Origin: Lachnospiraceae bacterium | Lineage (GTDB): Bacteria > Bacillota > Clostridia > Lachnospirales > Lachnospiraceae | Direction of reading: 5' to 3' | Length of the DNA: 64,000 nucleotides | Assembly (NCBI GenBank): GCA_900766925.1 | Contig: CAAFXG010000024.1 | Span: 14,351 to 78,350, forward strand | Part shown: positions 1-7,767 of the stretch, piece by piece | How the letters are laid out: every line of letters begins with the position of its first letter | Numbering within the stretch: the first letter of the stretch is position 1 | The notes under the pieces: generated by a model | Databases searched by the model: none | What the model was told of the DNA's origin: nothing | What the model saw: only the letters and a program-made list of their open reading frames with translations | Position numbers and translations under genes: made by a program

Positions 1-199
1 CCCGAGTCTCCTGAGTCTCACTGTTATCCTTAATTGCTTCCTCGTTGGTATCCGTAGTCTCATCCTTTTTATCTTCAGTTTTATCTTTTTTCTTGTTGGC
101 CTTTGCCTCTTTTTTGGCTTTTTTTGCCTCAAGCTTCTCAAGACGCTTCTTTTCTTTTTCATCCGCTAATTCACTTAAAATGTCTGTATCATTATTCAT
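1..199 (-). CDS. Lys/Glu-rich hypothetical protein, N-terminal part (runs off left edge)
   Basis: An open frame begins at ATG 199 and runs off the window edge, 66 codons without a stop. A GGAG ribosome site lies about 11 nt upstream, and the gene follows rbgA by 20 nt, so it is probably cotranscribed with lepB-rbgA. The visible protein starts MNNDTDILSELADEKEKK and is almost all Lys, Glu, Asp and Ala, consistent with a charged, probably helical cytoplasmic segment. No family is recognised. It could be the N-terminal tail of a membrane protein whose body lies outside the window. The frame, start and ribosome site are seen; the function is unknown. Confidence 0.6.
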   Translation of the reverse strand, partial: MNNDTDILSELADEKEKKRLEKLEAKKAKKEAKANKKKDKTEDKKDETTDTNEEAIKDNSETQETR

Positions 200-219
200 A
201 ATTACAAAAACTCCAATCT

Positions 220-1062
220 TTATTCGGGAATCTCAAGCGTAATTCTTCCAAGTCTTCCGTCACGAAAATCATCTAACAATATATTTGCAGCCTTATACAC
301 ATCAGGCTCATTGCCCTTAAGGACGCATTTTCTCTCGACAGCGATATCAGTAAGTATATCATATCCTGCTTTATTCTCTTCTATATTATACCTGTCTGAC
401 AGTGCATTACAATAATTATTTTTCAAAAAATCAATCAGACTAACTGCAAGCTCACTTTTAGAAATTATTTCATCATTTATTGAACCTATATATGCAAGTC
501 TCATTCCAACCGTCTGGTCCTCAAACTTAGGCCATAATATACCCGGTGTATCAAGCAAATCAACATTTCCGTTAAGACGAATCCACTGTTTACCCTTTGT
601 AACTCCCGGCTTGTTTCCAACCTTTGCACATGAACGCTTTGCATATGAATTAATAAATGTGGATTTGCCAACATTAGGAATCCCAACAACCATGGCACGA
701 AGAGGTCTGTTAATAATTCCTCTTTTTCTGTCACGTTCAATTTTATCCCTGCATGCCTGCTGTATTTTATCCGTTATTGCTTTCATGCCTGAATTTTTAC
801 GGGAATCAATACACATGACAGCATAACCCTTAGAGGTAAAATAATCTTCCCATAGTGCTGTTTTCTTCGCATCTGCCAAATCCACCTTATTTAGTAAAAT
901 CATTCTGTATTTATTTTTAGCAATTTCATCTATATCAGGATTTTTGCTTGACAAAGGTGCCCTTGCATCCAATAATTCTACTACAATATCAATAAGCTTT
1001 ATATCTTCCTGCATCATACGCTTTGCCTTGGTCATATGTCCAGGATACCACTGTATATTCAT
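220..1062 (-). CDS. rbgA: Ribosome biogenesis GTPase RbgA (YlqF)
   Basis: Circularly permuted GTPase that in Bacillus acts late in 50S subunit assembly. The G motifs occur in permuted order: NKVD (G4) at residues 58-61, the P-loop GIPNVGKST (G1) at 127-135, PGVTKG (G2) at 152-157, then DTPG (G3) at 171-174. At 280 residues it is the usual family length. Its ATG overlaps the lepB stop codon (TAATG), so the two are translationally coupled. Finding it with rplS and lepB matches the conserved Firmicute neighbourhood. No key residue is missing. Confidence 0.96.
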   Translation of the reverse strand: MNIQWYPGHMTKAKRMMQEDIKLIDIVVELLDARAPLSSKNPDIDEIAKNKYRMILLNKVDLADAKKTALWEDYFTSKGYAVMCIDSRKNSGMKAITDKIQQACRDKIERDRKRGIINRPLRAMVVGIPNVGKSTFINSYAKRSCAKVGNKPGVTKGKQWIRLNGNVDLLDTPGILWPKFEDQTVGMRLAYIGSINDEIISKSELAVSLIDFLKNNYCNALSDRYNIEENKAGYDILTDIAVERKCVLKGNEPDVYKAANILLDDFRDGRLGRITLEIPE

Positions 1063-1673
1063 TATTCAAACCTTTCCCTGTCTGATTTTGGACTGACTAT
1101 TCTGTCTACACGTCCCAAAATCTCAGCATTTGTTACATTTCCAATATTGGTATATCTTGAGTCCTCACTATTATTTACATTATCACCCAATACAAAATAC
1201 TCATTATCGCCCAATACAATAGGGGAATTAGCAATTCCGCAGGATAAAATCACTTGTTCTACCGGCAAATTACTCAGCCTGCTTCCATCAATATAAACAT
1301 ATCCGTCAATAATCTGAAGAGTCTCTCCCGGCAATCCAATAACTCTCTTTATATCATAGTATGAATCATTCTCAACCATTGAATACGCAATAATGTCATA
1401 TCTTTCCACATCATGAATTCTGTACGCCATTTTGTTGACCAAAACAACCTGACCATCCACAAGAGTATCACGCATCGAGGGGCCTATAACCGTAACTGTC
1501 TGAAAGCAAAAGGTAACAAAAGCATATCCACAAACAGCAGCTATCAGTGTAACCAATAACCAGCTACGTAACTCTCTAAAAAATTTATGTTTATTAAATT
1601 TGTTCTTCTTTGGACGAAAGGAAAATTCCTCTCCTGCACGCCTTTTTCGCCTTCTACGCTTCAAATCAAACAC
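1062..1673 (-). CDS. lepB: Signal peptidase I
   Basis: Membrane-bound serine protease that removes signal peptides from exported proteins. It has a very basic N-terminus, one transmembrane segment at about residues 37-57, the catalytic serine in GPSM (Ser66), the general-base lysine in DIKRVIGLPGE (Lys109), and the conserved GDN and EDSRY box near residues 163-172. At 203 residues it is a typical Gram-positive single-span enzyme. The start codon is GTG with only a weak AGGT-like ribosome site, so the exact N-terminus is uncertain. It lies downstream of the rplS terminator and shares a TAATG overlap with rbgA. Confidence 0.95.
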   Translation of the reverse strand: MFDLKRRRRKRRAGEEFSFRPKKNKFNKHKFFRELRSWLLVTLIAAVCGYAFVTFCFQTVTVIGPSMRDTLVDGQVVLVNKMAYRIHDVERYDIIAYSMVENDSYYDIKRVIGLPGETLQIIDGYVYIDGSRLSNLPVEQVILSCGIANSPIVLGDNEYFVLGDNVNNSEDSRYTNIGNVTNAEILGRVDRIVSPKSDRERFE

Positions 1674-1704
1674 CAGCTTACCTATAAATAATTTAATGAT
1701 TTAT

Positions 1705-1737
1705 TAAAAATGACTGGAGTTATTCGCTCCAGTCATC
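1705..1737 (-). terminator. Rho-independent terminator of rplS
   Basis: On the minus strand a 10-bp stem (arm ATGACTGGAG, 7-nt loop) is followed by TTTTT. It lies 20 nt past the rplS stop and would separate rplS from lepB, perhaps with read-through. Confidence 0.85.
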
Positions 1738-1756
1738 CTTAAATTAACAGAACACT

Positions 1757-2107
1757 TTATTTAACAAGTTCCTTAACCTTAGCCTTCTTACCAACTCTGT
1801 CACGTAAGTAGTTAAGCTTAGCTCTTCTAACCTTACCTCTTCTGATAACTTCAATCTTCTCAATTGTTGGAGAATGAAGTGGCCATGTCTTCTCAACACC
1901 TACACCGTTAGAATTCTTTCTAACTGTAAATGTCTCTCTGCAGCTTCCGCCCTGCTTCTTAAGAACAGTACCCTCGAAAGCCTGAACTCTCTCTCTGTTA
2001 CCTTCCTTAATCTTAGCATATACTCTGATTGTATCACCAACATTAAAATCAGTTACTTCCTTAATCTGAGCAGCCTCGATGTTCTTGATGATTTCACTTG
2101 TGTTCAT
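1757..2107 (-). CDS. rplS: 50S ribosomal protein L19
   Basis: Structural protein of the large subunit at the 30S-50S interface. The 116-residue product has the L19 pattern throughout: [16 protein letters not shown] near residues 22-37, RVQAFEGTV near 40-48, and the basic C-terminal [18 protein letters not shown]. The ribosome site GGAGG lies 8 nt before ATG. It has its own upstream promoter and a clear terminator, so it appears monocistronic. Confidence 0.98.
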   Translation of the reverse strand: MNTSEIIKNIEAAQIKEVTDFNVGDTIRVYAKIKEGNRERVQAFEGTVLKKQGGSCRETFTVRKNSNGVGVEKTWPLHSPTIEKIEVIRRGKVRRAKLNYLRDRVGKKAKVKELVK

Positions 2108-2199
2108 CTGTGTGACCTCCTAAATATATTAGACGTTCTTATATCATATTTAAGGCTTAACCCGATACAGAGGACCATCCCACTTTTCACAACTATACT

Positions 2200-2228
2200 A
2201 ATATATCATACGAAAAATGATAAATCAA
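2200..2228 (-). promoter_or_regulatory. Probable sigma-A promoter of rplS
   Basis: On the minus strand, TTGATT (-35, 2223-2228) and TATATT (-10, 2200-2205) are 17 nt apart. This leaves a leader of roughly 85 nt before the rplS start. An L19 autoregulatory leader is known in low-GC Gram-positives and could fit, but its fold was not confirmed here. Confidence 0.45.
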
Positions 2229-2235
2229 GCTCAAG

Positions 2236-3015
2236 TTATATTTTTTTGTAAAAAAATGTACGCATCGAAGAAAACCCCAATTCCTTTGCTCTAAGTATCT
2301 GTTCTGTACTACCAATAAACAAAATCCCATCATCTGTTAATGATTTATGGAACTTACGATAGACGTCATCCTTGGCTTCATCCGTAAAGTATATAACCAC
2401 ATTTCTGCATACTATTAAATTAACACCACTGAAATAATTATCCTTAAGAAGATTGTGCTTTTGAAAATGTACACATTGTTTAATCCTGTCAATTATTTCG
2501 TAATGCGTAGCATCTACCTTTTTGAAGCATTTGTCTAAATATTCCTTTGGCAAATCAACAAGACTCTTAGAAGGATATACTCCATTCCTGGCAAAATCAA
2601 GTACATCATCATCAATATCTGTTGCAATAATCCTAAGCTTGTCAGGGGAGACATACTTAGTGAAAATCATAGCCAATGTATATGGTTCATCACCGGTTGA
2701 ACATGCCGCACTCCAGATAGTTATTTTTTCACCATAATGACTTTTAAGATATGGTATTATCTCCTTTTCAAGGTTCTCCCACTGTTCAGGATTCCTGTAA
2801 AACTGAGAAACATTAATAGTCAAATAACTAACAAAGGTACGAAGCAGTACCTTATCCTGTTTCATACCTTTGCAAAAATCTTCAAATCCCACAAAACCCT
2901 TTCTGGCTATAAGGGATTCTATTCGTCTCTTCATCTGGCGCTCCTTGTACATGTTCAAGTCGATGTCTGTCAATTTATAAACATCCTTCTTAAACTCATC
3001 GTACCCGTATGCCAT
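2236..3015 (-). CDS. cheR: CheR-family protein-glutamate methyltransferase
   Basis: Uses S-adenosylmethionine to methylate glutamates of chemoreceptors. The helical N-terminal domain covers about residues 1-75, followed by NVSQFYRN. The methyltransferase domain shows the SAM-binding SAACSTGDEPYTLAM near 103-117, the acidic TDIDDD near 136-141, and VCRNVVIYF near 207-215, all hallmarks of CheR. At 259 residues it is a normal single-domain CheR without TPR repeats. It starts 3 nt after the ispH-rpsA stop with GAGGAG inside the end of that gene, so it is probably translationally coupled. No other chemotaxis gene is in the window, so its receptor partner is unknown. Confidence 0.93.
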   Translation of the reverse strand: MAYGYDEFKKDVYKLTDIDLNMYKERQMKRRIESLIARKGFVGFEDFCKGMKQDKVLLRTFVSYLTINVSQFYRNPEQWENLEKEIIPYLKSHYGEKITIWSAACSTGDEPYTLAMIFTKYVSPDKLRIIATDIDDDVLDFARNGVYPSKSLVDLPKEYLDKCFKKVDATHYEIIDRIKQCVHFQKHNLLKDNYFSGVNLIVCRNVVIYFTDEAKDDVYRKFHKSLTDDGILFIGSTEQILRAKELGFSSMRTFFYKKI

Positions 3016-3018
3016 ACA

Positions 3019-5001
3019 TTACTCCTCTGATACAGCCTCTTCTTCAGTAGCAGCCTCCTCCTTAAGAAGTGCCTTAATTGAAAGGCTGATTTTCTTATCC
3101 TCCTGATTGAAATCAACAACCTTAGCTGTGATTTCCTGACCAACCTTGAATACATCCTCAGGCTTTTCAACATGCTCATTTGAAATCTGTGAAACATGAA
3201 GGAGTGCATCTACACCCGGCTCAAGCTCAATGAAAGCACCAAACGCTGTCATTCTTGCTACCTTACCTGTAACCTCTGTACCAACCGCATACTTCTCAGC
3301 AGCCTTAATCCATGGATTCTGATCTTCAAACTTAAGTGAAAGTGCAATCTTCTCACCATTAATTTCCTTAATAAATGTCTTAACAGTCTCTCCAACCTTA
3401 AGTACACTCTTAGGATCATCAATTCTTCCCCATGACATCTCTGATATATGAAGAAGACCATCTGCTCCACCAAGGTCAATAAATGCACCAAATGATGTCA
3501 CATTCTTAACTGTACCTTCTACAACATCACCAACATTAATTGAATCAAATAACTTCTTAGCCTGTTCAGCCTTCATAGCAACAACAAGCTTCTTTCTGTT
3601 ACCAATAATTCTTCTCTTCTTTGGATTAAATTCTGTAATAACAAATTCAATTTCCTGATCAAGGAACTTAGATAAATCCTTTTCATATGTGTCTGAAACA
3701 AGACTTGCAGGAATAAATACCTTACATTCATCAACCACTACACTGAGGCCACCCTCAAGAACCTGAGTTACCTTAGCCTTAAGAACTGTCTCGTTCTCAA
3801 AAGCCTCCTCAAGCATTGCATATGACTTTTCTGCTGCAACTCTCTTATATGAAAGAAGAACTTGTCCCTCTCCGTCATTTGTCTTAATTACCTTAACGGT
3901 AATAGGGTCGCCTACATTAGCCACTGTTGTAAGATCAAGATTTGGTGTATTAGAGTATTCATTACGTGTAATGATACCATCAGCCTTGTACTGAATATCA
4001 ACAACGATTTCATCAGGCTTCACATCGATAATCTTACCCTCTACAATACTGCCCGGCTTAATCTTACTCTCATTCTCCTCTGATTGCTTCAATAATTCTT
4101 CAAAACTTAATTCCGACATACTGTCATGAACCTCCTTAATAATATAATTCGGGGTAGATGCCCCAGCTGTAATACCTACCCTCTTAGCGGATTCAATAAC
4201 AGTTAAATCCAAGTCAACGAGTGTCTGAATATAGTGAGTATTTTTGCATTGCTCACTACTTATCTCATACAGCTTTTGTGTATTAGAACTATTCTTACCA
4301 CCTATAACTATCATGGCATCGACATGTGAAGCAAGCTCCCTTGCTTCCTTCTGTCTTTCCTCGGTAGCATTACATATGGTATTATAAACATTAACATTAT
4401 AATCCGTTTTTCGAAAAAATTCAACTAATTCTTTAAATTTCGTACCATTAAATGTTGTTTGTGAAACTAAAACTACATTATTATGCAGTTTATCAAGACA
4501 TTTTTGTGCTTTTTCTAACGAATCCACTATAAATGGTTCATTTTTGCACCATCCCTTTATGCCCTGAACCTCCGGATGATTTTCATTTCCTACTATTACG
4601 ACAGAATTGCCCTTTTCACTCTCATCAGAAACTATTTTATGAATTTTTTTCACAAACGGACACGTTGCATCTATAATGTCAAAGCCCATAGAGACCAGCT
4701 TATCATATACTTCCATTCCAACACCGTGGGAACGAATAACAATTCTATGCCGATTATTCCCATCCCTATCAGCTCCGATAATAGAGCTCAAAAAATCAAC
4801 ATTGATATCATCTCTATCTTCTATAACTACAACGCCCTTGCGCCTTAAATCCGAAACAACCTCCTCATTGTGTATAATTGGACCATAGGTATACACAATA
4901 TCCTCCGATGCCTTACTATCTATCTGGGAATAAACTGTTTCAACTGCCCTTTTTACTCCAAAGCAAAAGCCTGCGGTCTTCGCAAGAATAACTTCACTCA
5001 T
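3019..5001 (-). CDS. ispH-rpsA: Bifunctional IspH (HMBPP reductase) / ribosomal protein S1
   Basis: One 660-residue frame joins two proteins. Residues 1-295 are IspH, the [4Fe-4S] enzyme that makes IPP and DMAPP at the end of the MEP pathway; the cluster cysteines are Cys13 (GFCFGV), Cys114 (DATCPF) and Cys210 (NTICNAT). Residues about 316-386, 402-470, 489-557 and 573-643 are four S1 RNA-binding domains, the third and fourth with the classic TSFGAF/TAFGAF and GLLHIS/ALLHVS motifs. The tail is Glu-rich. This fusion is known in Clostridia, so it is real rather than a sequencing artefact. It lies 21 nt after cmk, an order seen in many Firmicutes (cmk-ispH-rpsA). Confidence 0.96.
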   Translation of the reverse strand: MSEVILAKTAGFCFGVKRAVETVYSQIDSKASEDIVYTYGPIIHNEEVVSDLRRKGVVVIEDRDDINVDFLSSIIGADRDGNNRHRIVIRSHGVGMEVYDKLVSMGFDIIDATCPFVKKIHKIVSDESEKGNSVVIVGNENHPEVQGIKGWCKNEPFIVDSLEKAQKCLDKLHNNVVLVSQTTFNGTKFKELVEFFRKTDYNVNVYNTICNATEERQKEARELASHVDAMIVIGGKNSSNTQKLYEISSEQCKNTHYIQTLVDLDLTVIESAKRVGITAGASTPNYIIKEVHDSMSELSFEELLKQSEENESKIKPGSIVEGKIIDVKPDEIVVDIQYKADGIITRNEYSNTPNLDLTTVANVGDPITVKVIKTNDGEGQVLLSYKRVAAEKSYAMLEEAFENETVLKAKVTQVLEGGLSVVVDECKVFIPASLVSDTYEKDLSKFLDQEIEFVITEFNPKKRRIIGNRKKLVVAMKAEQAKKLFDSINVGDVVEGTVKNVTSFGAFIDLGGADGLLHISEMSWGRIDDPKSVLKVGETVKTFIKEINGEKIALSLKFEDQNPWIKAAEKYAVGTEVTGKVARMTAFGAFIELEPGVDALLHVSQISNEHVEKPEDVFKVGQEITAKVVDFNQEDKKISLSIKALLKEEAATEEEAVSEE

Positions 5002-5022
5002 ATTAATCTGCTCCCTGTAAGA

Positions 5023-5673
5023 TTATTTAACCTTGTTACATATTGCGGTCACAACCTCATCAATTGTCATATCAGAAGAATCTAAATAATATGCATCCTC
5101 AGCCTGCTTAAGAGGTGCAATCTCCCTGTTCATATCCTGATAATCACGCTGCTCAATATCACGCTCTATAGTCAAAAGTTCAGGTGTTTCGCCCTTGGCA
5201 AGAAGCTCATCATATCTCCTTTTTGCTCTGGTTTTCACAGATGCCGTAAGATATATCTTAATTTCTGCGTCAGGAAGCACAAATGTACCAATATCCCTTC
5301 CATCCATAATAACATCGTTGCTTGCAGCAATGTCTCTTTGAAGTGATAAAAGCTTATCCCTTACAACTTTTTTTGCAGCAACCTTCGATGCCATATTTCC
5401 AACTGCCTCCATTCGTATTGCAGTCGAAACATTTTCACCATTCAGATATACCTGCTGAACATTATCTTCATACCTGATTTCAACATTAATATTCTGGCAT
5501 GCAGCCTCAACGCAGGTATCATCCTCTACCGGAACATTATTATTAATCATATAAAGAGCAATTGCTCTATACATTGCCCCTGTATCAACATAAACATATC
5601 CAAGCTTTTTTGCCGCAAGCTTGGCGATTGTGCTTTTTCCTGCTCCTGCAGGTCCATCAATTGCTATATTCAT
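5023..5673 (-). CDS. cmk: Cytidylate kinase
   Basis: Phosphorylates CMP and dCMP with ATP. P-loop GPAGAGKST at residues 7-15, then DTGAMYRA at about 31-38 and DGRDIGT near 123-129, all conserved in Cmk. Length 216 is normal. The ribosome site AAGGAG lies 6 nt before the ATG. It heads a cmk, ispH-rpsA, cheR unit; whether the flavoprotein gene 76 nt upstream is cotranscribed is not clear. Confidence 0.96.
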   Translation of the reverse strand: MNIAIDGPAGAGKSTIAKLAAKKLGYVYVDTGAMYRAIALYMINNNVPVEDDTCVEAACQNINVEIRYEDNVQQVYLNGENVSTAIRMEAVGNMASKVAAKKVVRDKLLSLQRDIAASNDVIMDGRDIGTFVLPDAEIKIYLTASVKTRAKRRYDELLAKGETPELLTIERDIEQRDYQDMNREIAPLKQAEDAYYLDSSDMTIDEVVTAICNKVK

Positions 5674-5749
5674 AATTAACTCCTTCTATATATTAATTTT
5701 TATAGGTGTTTGCGAAACTCTGAATGAAAATGCAAATACTTTGCTTTGA

Positions 5750-7018
5750 TTAATTTTCAAGCTGAGATAATGCAGCTGCCGTACTCCATGCAATCTGTAA
5801 ATTAAAGCCTCCCGTGAGGGCATCAACGTCTATTACCTCACCTATGAAATGCAGGCCCTTTATCTGCTTTGACTCCATTGTTCTGGGATTAAGCTCCTTA
5901 ACGCTTATTCCTCCCCTTGTAATTATTGCCTCATCAAAGCCACGAAATCTATTAATATGAAGTGGAATATTTTTGATAAGCTTAATAAAGCTCTTCCGTT
6001 CCTCCCTGCTTATCTCATTTACCTTTTTGTAGGGATTTATACCTGATAATTCAATAACAACCGGAAGAAGACTCTTTGGCATCAAATCAGATATTGCATT
6101 GCGAAACTGCTTATTAATATTATCGGAGAACTCTCTCAGAAGTCTGTCATCAAGCTGTTCCTCACTTAAGGCAGGTTTTAAATCTATATACACTATCAGA
6201 TTATTGTCTAAATATTTACCAACATACGATGACGCACTTAGTATTACCGGTCCGCTTACGCCAAAATGTGTGAAAAGCATTTCACCGAAATCAGAATATA
6301 CCTCTTTAAGCTTATTCTTTATATTGGCATAAAACTTCACGGAAATGTTTTTGAGTGCAAGCCCCATCACATCCCTGCACCATTTTTCTTCTGTACACAT
6401 GGGAACCAAAGCCGGACTTGGTTCAACAATTTTAAGTCCCATTTGGCTTGCCCATCTTATTCCGTCACCGGTCGAACCTGTCAACGGATAGGACAACCCA
6501 CCTGTGGCCACAACAACCCTTGTCGCCTCAATTAATCTTTTGCTTCCACCTTCCCCTGATATTTCAATTCCCTTTACAAATTGCTCCCCGCCTGTCGTTT
6601 CAGTTTTAATATCTGTTACATTCGTATTTAAATGAATTGGCACCTTGCTTCTTTTTAGTCTGACAGACAAAGCATTTATTACATCAGAAGAATGGTCCGA
6701 CACCGGAAATACGCGGTTTCCCCTCTCCGTCTTCAATTTCAAACCAAGGTCAGCAAAGAACTTCTTTGTTGCTTCCGAATCAAATCCATAAAATGCACTA
6801 TACATAAATTTGGAATTTGAAATAACATTACCAAAGAAGGTCTCTGCATCACAGTCATTCATAAGATTACATCTGCCCTTACCGGTAATGAATAATTTCT
6901 TACCAAGCTTATCATTTTTCTCGAATATTTCAGGCTGATAGCCTATATCAGACAAGGTAATTGCCGCCATCATTCCGGCAGCTCCACCTCCAATAATAAG
7001 CACTTTTCTATCATCCAT
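5750..7018 (-). CDS. HI0933-family FAD-dependent oxidoreductase (YhiN/BaiN-like)
   Basis: Predicted cytoplasmic flavoprotein. An N-terminal Rossmann FAD-binding motif GGGAAGMMA begins near residue 10, then KLFITGKGRCNLMN near 40-53, and the C-terminal TGGFNLQIAWSTAAAL that closes the FAD site in this family. The start is placed at ATG 7018, not an earlier in-frame codon inside trkA: it overlaps the trkA stop as TAATG and has AGAGG 9 nt upstream. It gives a 422-residue protein of usual family length. Some family members (BaiN) reduce bile-acid intermediates; nothing here allows that assignment. Confidence 0.9.
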   Translation of the reverse strand: MDDRKVLIIGGGAAGMMAAITLSDIGYQPEIFEKNDKLGKKLFITGKGRCNLMNDCDAETFFGNVISNSKFMYSAFYGFDSEATKKFFADLGLKLKTERGNRVFPVSDHSSDVINALSVRLKRSKVPIHLNTNVTDIKTETTGGEQFVKGIEISGEGGSKRLIEATRVVVATGGLSYPLTGSTGDGIRWASQMGLKIVEPSPALVPMCTEEKWCRDVMGLALKNISVKFYANIKNKLKEVYSDFGEMLFTHFGVSGPVILSASSYVGKYLDNNLIVYIDLKPALSEEQLDDRLLREFSDNINKQFRNAISDLMPKSLLPVVIELSGINPYKKVNEISREERKSFIKLIKNIPLHINRFRGFDEAIITRGGISVKELNPRTMESKQIKGLHFIGEVIDVDALTGGFNLQIAWSTAAALSQLEN

Positions 7019-7662
7019 TACATCAGCCTCTTTAAATCGGATTTTTTGACGGTGACAAGCAGTGGGCAATCAGCCATGAGTGGTTCATCAGGGTCCATAA
7101 CAACCTTAACATCCTCGTTTTCTTTTATTGCTACAACATTTATCTTGTATTCTTTTCTGAGGTTAAGCTGTTTAAGAGATTTACCAACCCATTCCTTTTT
7201 AGGTAATATCTCAACTAAATCAACCGTATCCGATAATTCAAAAAAGTCTAAAAAGTTATCAGACATGAGCTTTTTGGAGATTCTGACACCGGATTCCCTT
7301 TCAGGAAATACTACGCTGTCTGCGCCAACCTTCTTTAGGATGCTTCCCGTTATCTCATCCTTGGCCTTAGCAACAACGACAGGTACTCCAAGCTCCTTTG
7401 CGGTCATAACACACATTATACTTGGTTCAAGTGAATCCGCCATGGCAACAATTACAACATCCATATTGGATATCCCCGTATTCTTAAGTGCTTCAGCGCT
7501 GCACACATCTATACTTATTGCACAGGTTACAGATTCCGCCATACGGTTAATAACCTCTGAATTACTATCAATGACCATAACATCAGCACCATTATTATAT
7601 AATTCCATGGCCACACAACGGCCAAATCTTCCCATTCCTATTACGGCAAATGACTTTTTCAT
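7018..7662 (-). CDS. trkA: K+ uptake regulatory subunit, RCK domain (KtrA/TrkA)
   Basis: Cytoplasmic gating ring subunit of a potassium transporter. One RCK_N Rossmann domain begins GMGRFGRCVA at residues 7-16, with acidic VIDSN ending the second strand, followed by an RCK_C domain. The 214-residue length, with a single RCK unit, matches KtrA more than the doubled E. coli TrkA. ATG 7662 is chosen because GGAGG lies 7 nt upstream; the longer in-frame ORF would begin inside the small ORF upstream. Its partner channel gene lies just upstream, separated only by a 30-codon ORF. Confidence 0.93.
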   Translation of the reverse strand: MKKSFAVIGMGRFGRCVAMELYNNGADVMVIDSNSEVINRMAESVTCAISIDVCSAEALKNTGISNMDVVIVAMADSLEPSIMCVMTAKELGVPVVVAKAKDEITGSILKKVGADSVVFPERESGVRISKKLMSDNFLDFFELSDTVDLVEILPKKEWVGKSLKQLNLRKEYKINVVAIKENEDVKVVMDPDEPLMADCPLLVTVKKSDLKRLM

Positions 7663-7663
7663 T

Positions 7664-7756
7664 TTAATCCTCCTTGTATAAATATGTAATGACTCGATTG
7701 ATTTCATCAATCGGGTCCTCTCGTCGGAACCATGCAGAATTATGAACTTCGTTCAT
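7664..7756 (-). CDS. Candidate 30-residue small protein between trkH and trkA
   Basis: Unrecognised small ORF, ATG 7756 to TAA 7664. The protein begins MNEVHNSAWFRREDPIDEIN and ends in VITYLYKED, a hydrophilic, helix-compatible sequence without a membrane segment. GGAGG lies 8 nt before the ATG and overlaps the trkH stop codon (TAGGAGG). Its own stop is followed after one base by the trkA ATG, and its last codons carry the trkA ribosome site. This packing is typical of three coupled cistrons. It may be a real microprotein of the K+ system or a translated leader controlling trkA. Two hairpins overlap it. Confidence 0.55.
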   Translation of the reverse strand: MNEVHNSAWFRREDPIDEINRVITYLYKED

Positions 7757-7759
7757 AAT
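7695..7759 (-). promoter_or_regulatory. Two perfect GAA-loop hairpins in the trkH-trkA junction
   Basis: Minus-strand RNA can form a 9-bp stem (arms 7751-7759 and 7739-7747) and an 8-bp stem (7706-7713 and 7695-7702), both perfect and both closed by GAA. The first buries the start codon of the small ORF. They may set relative translation of trkH and trkA, or be a by-product of the coding sequence. Confidence 0.5.
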
Positions 7760-7767
7760 GGTTCCTC

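Noticed and set aside
7046..7681. 211-codon plus-strand frame opposite trkA
   Set aside because: It mirrors trkA, a clear RCK protein with proper start and ribosome site, and has no ribosome site or family resemblance of its own.
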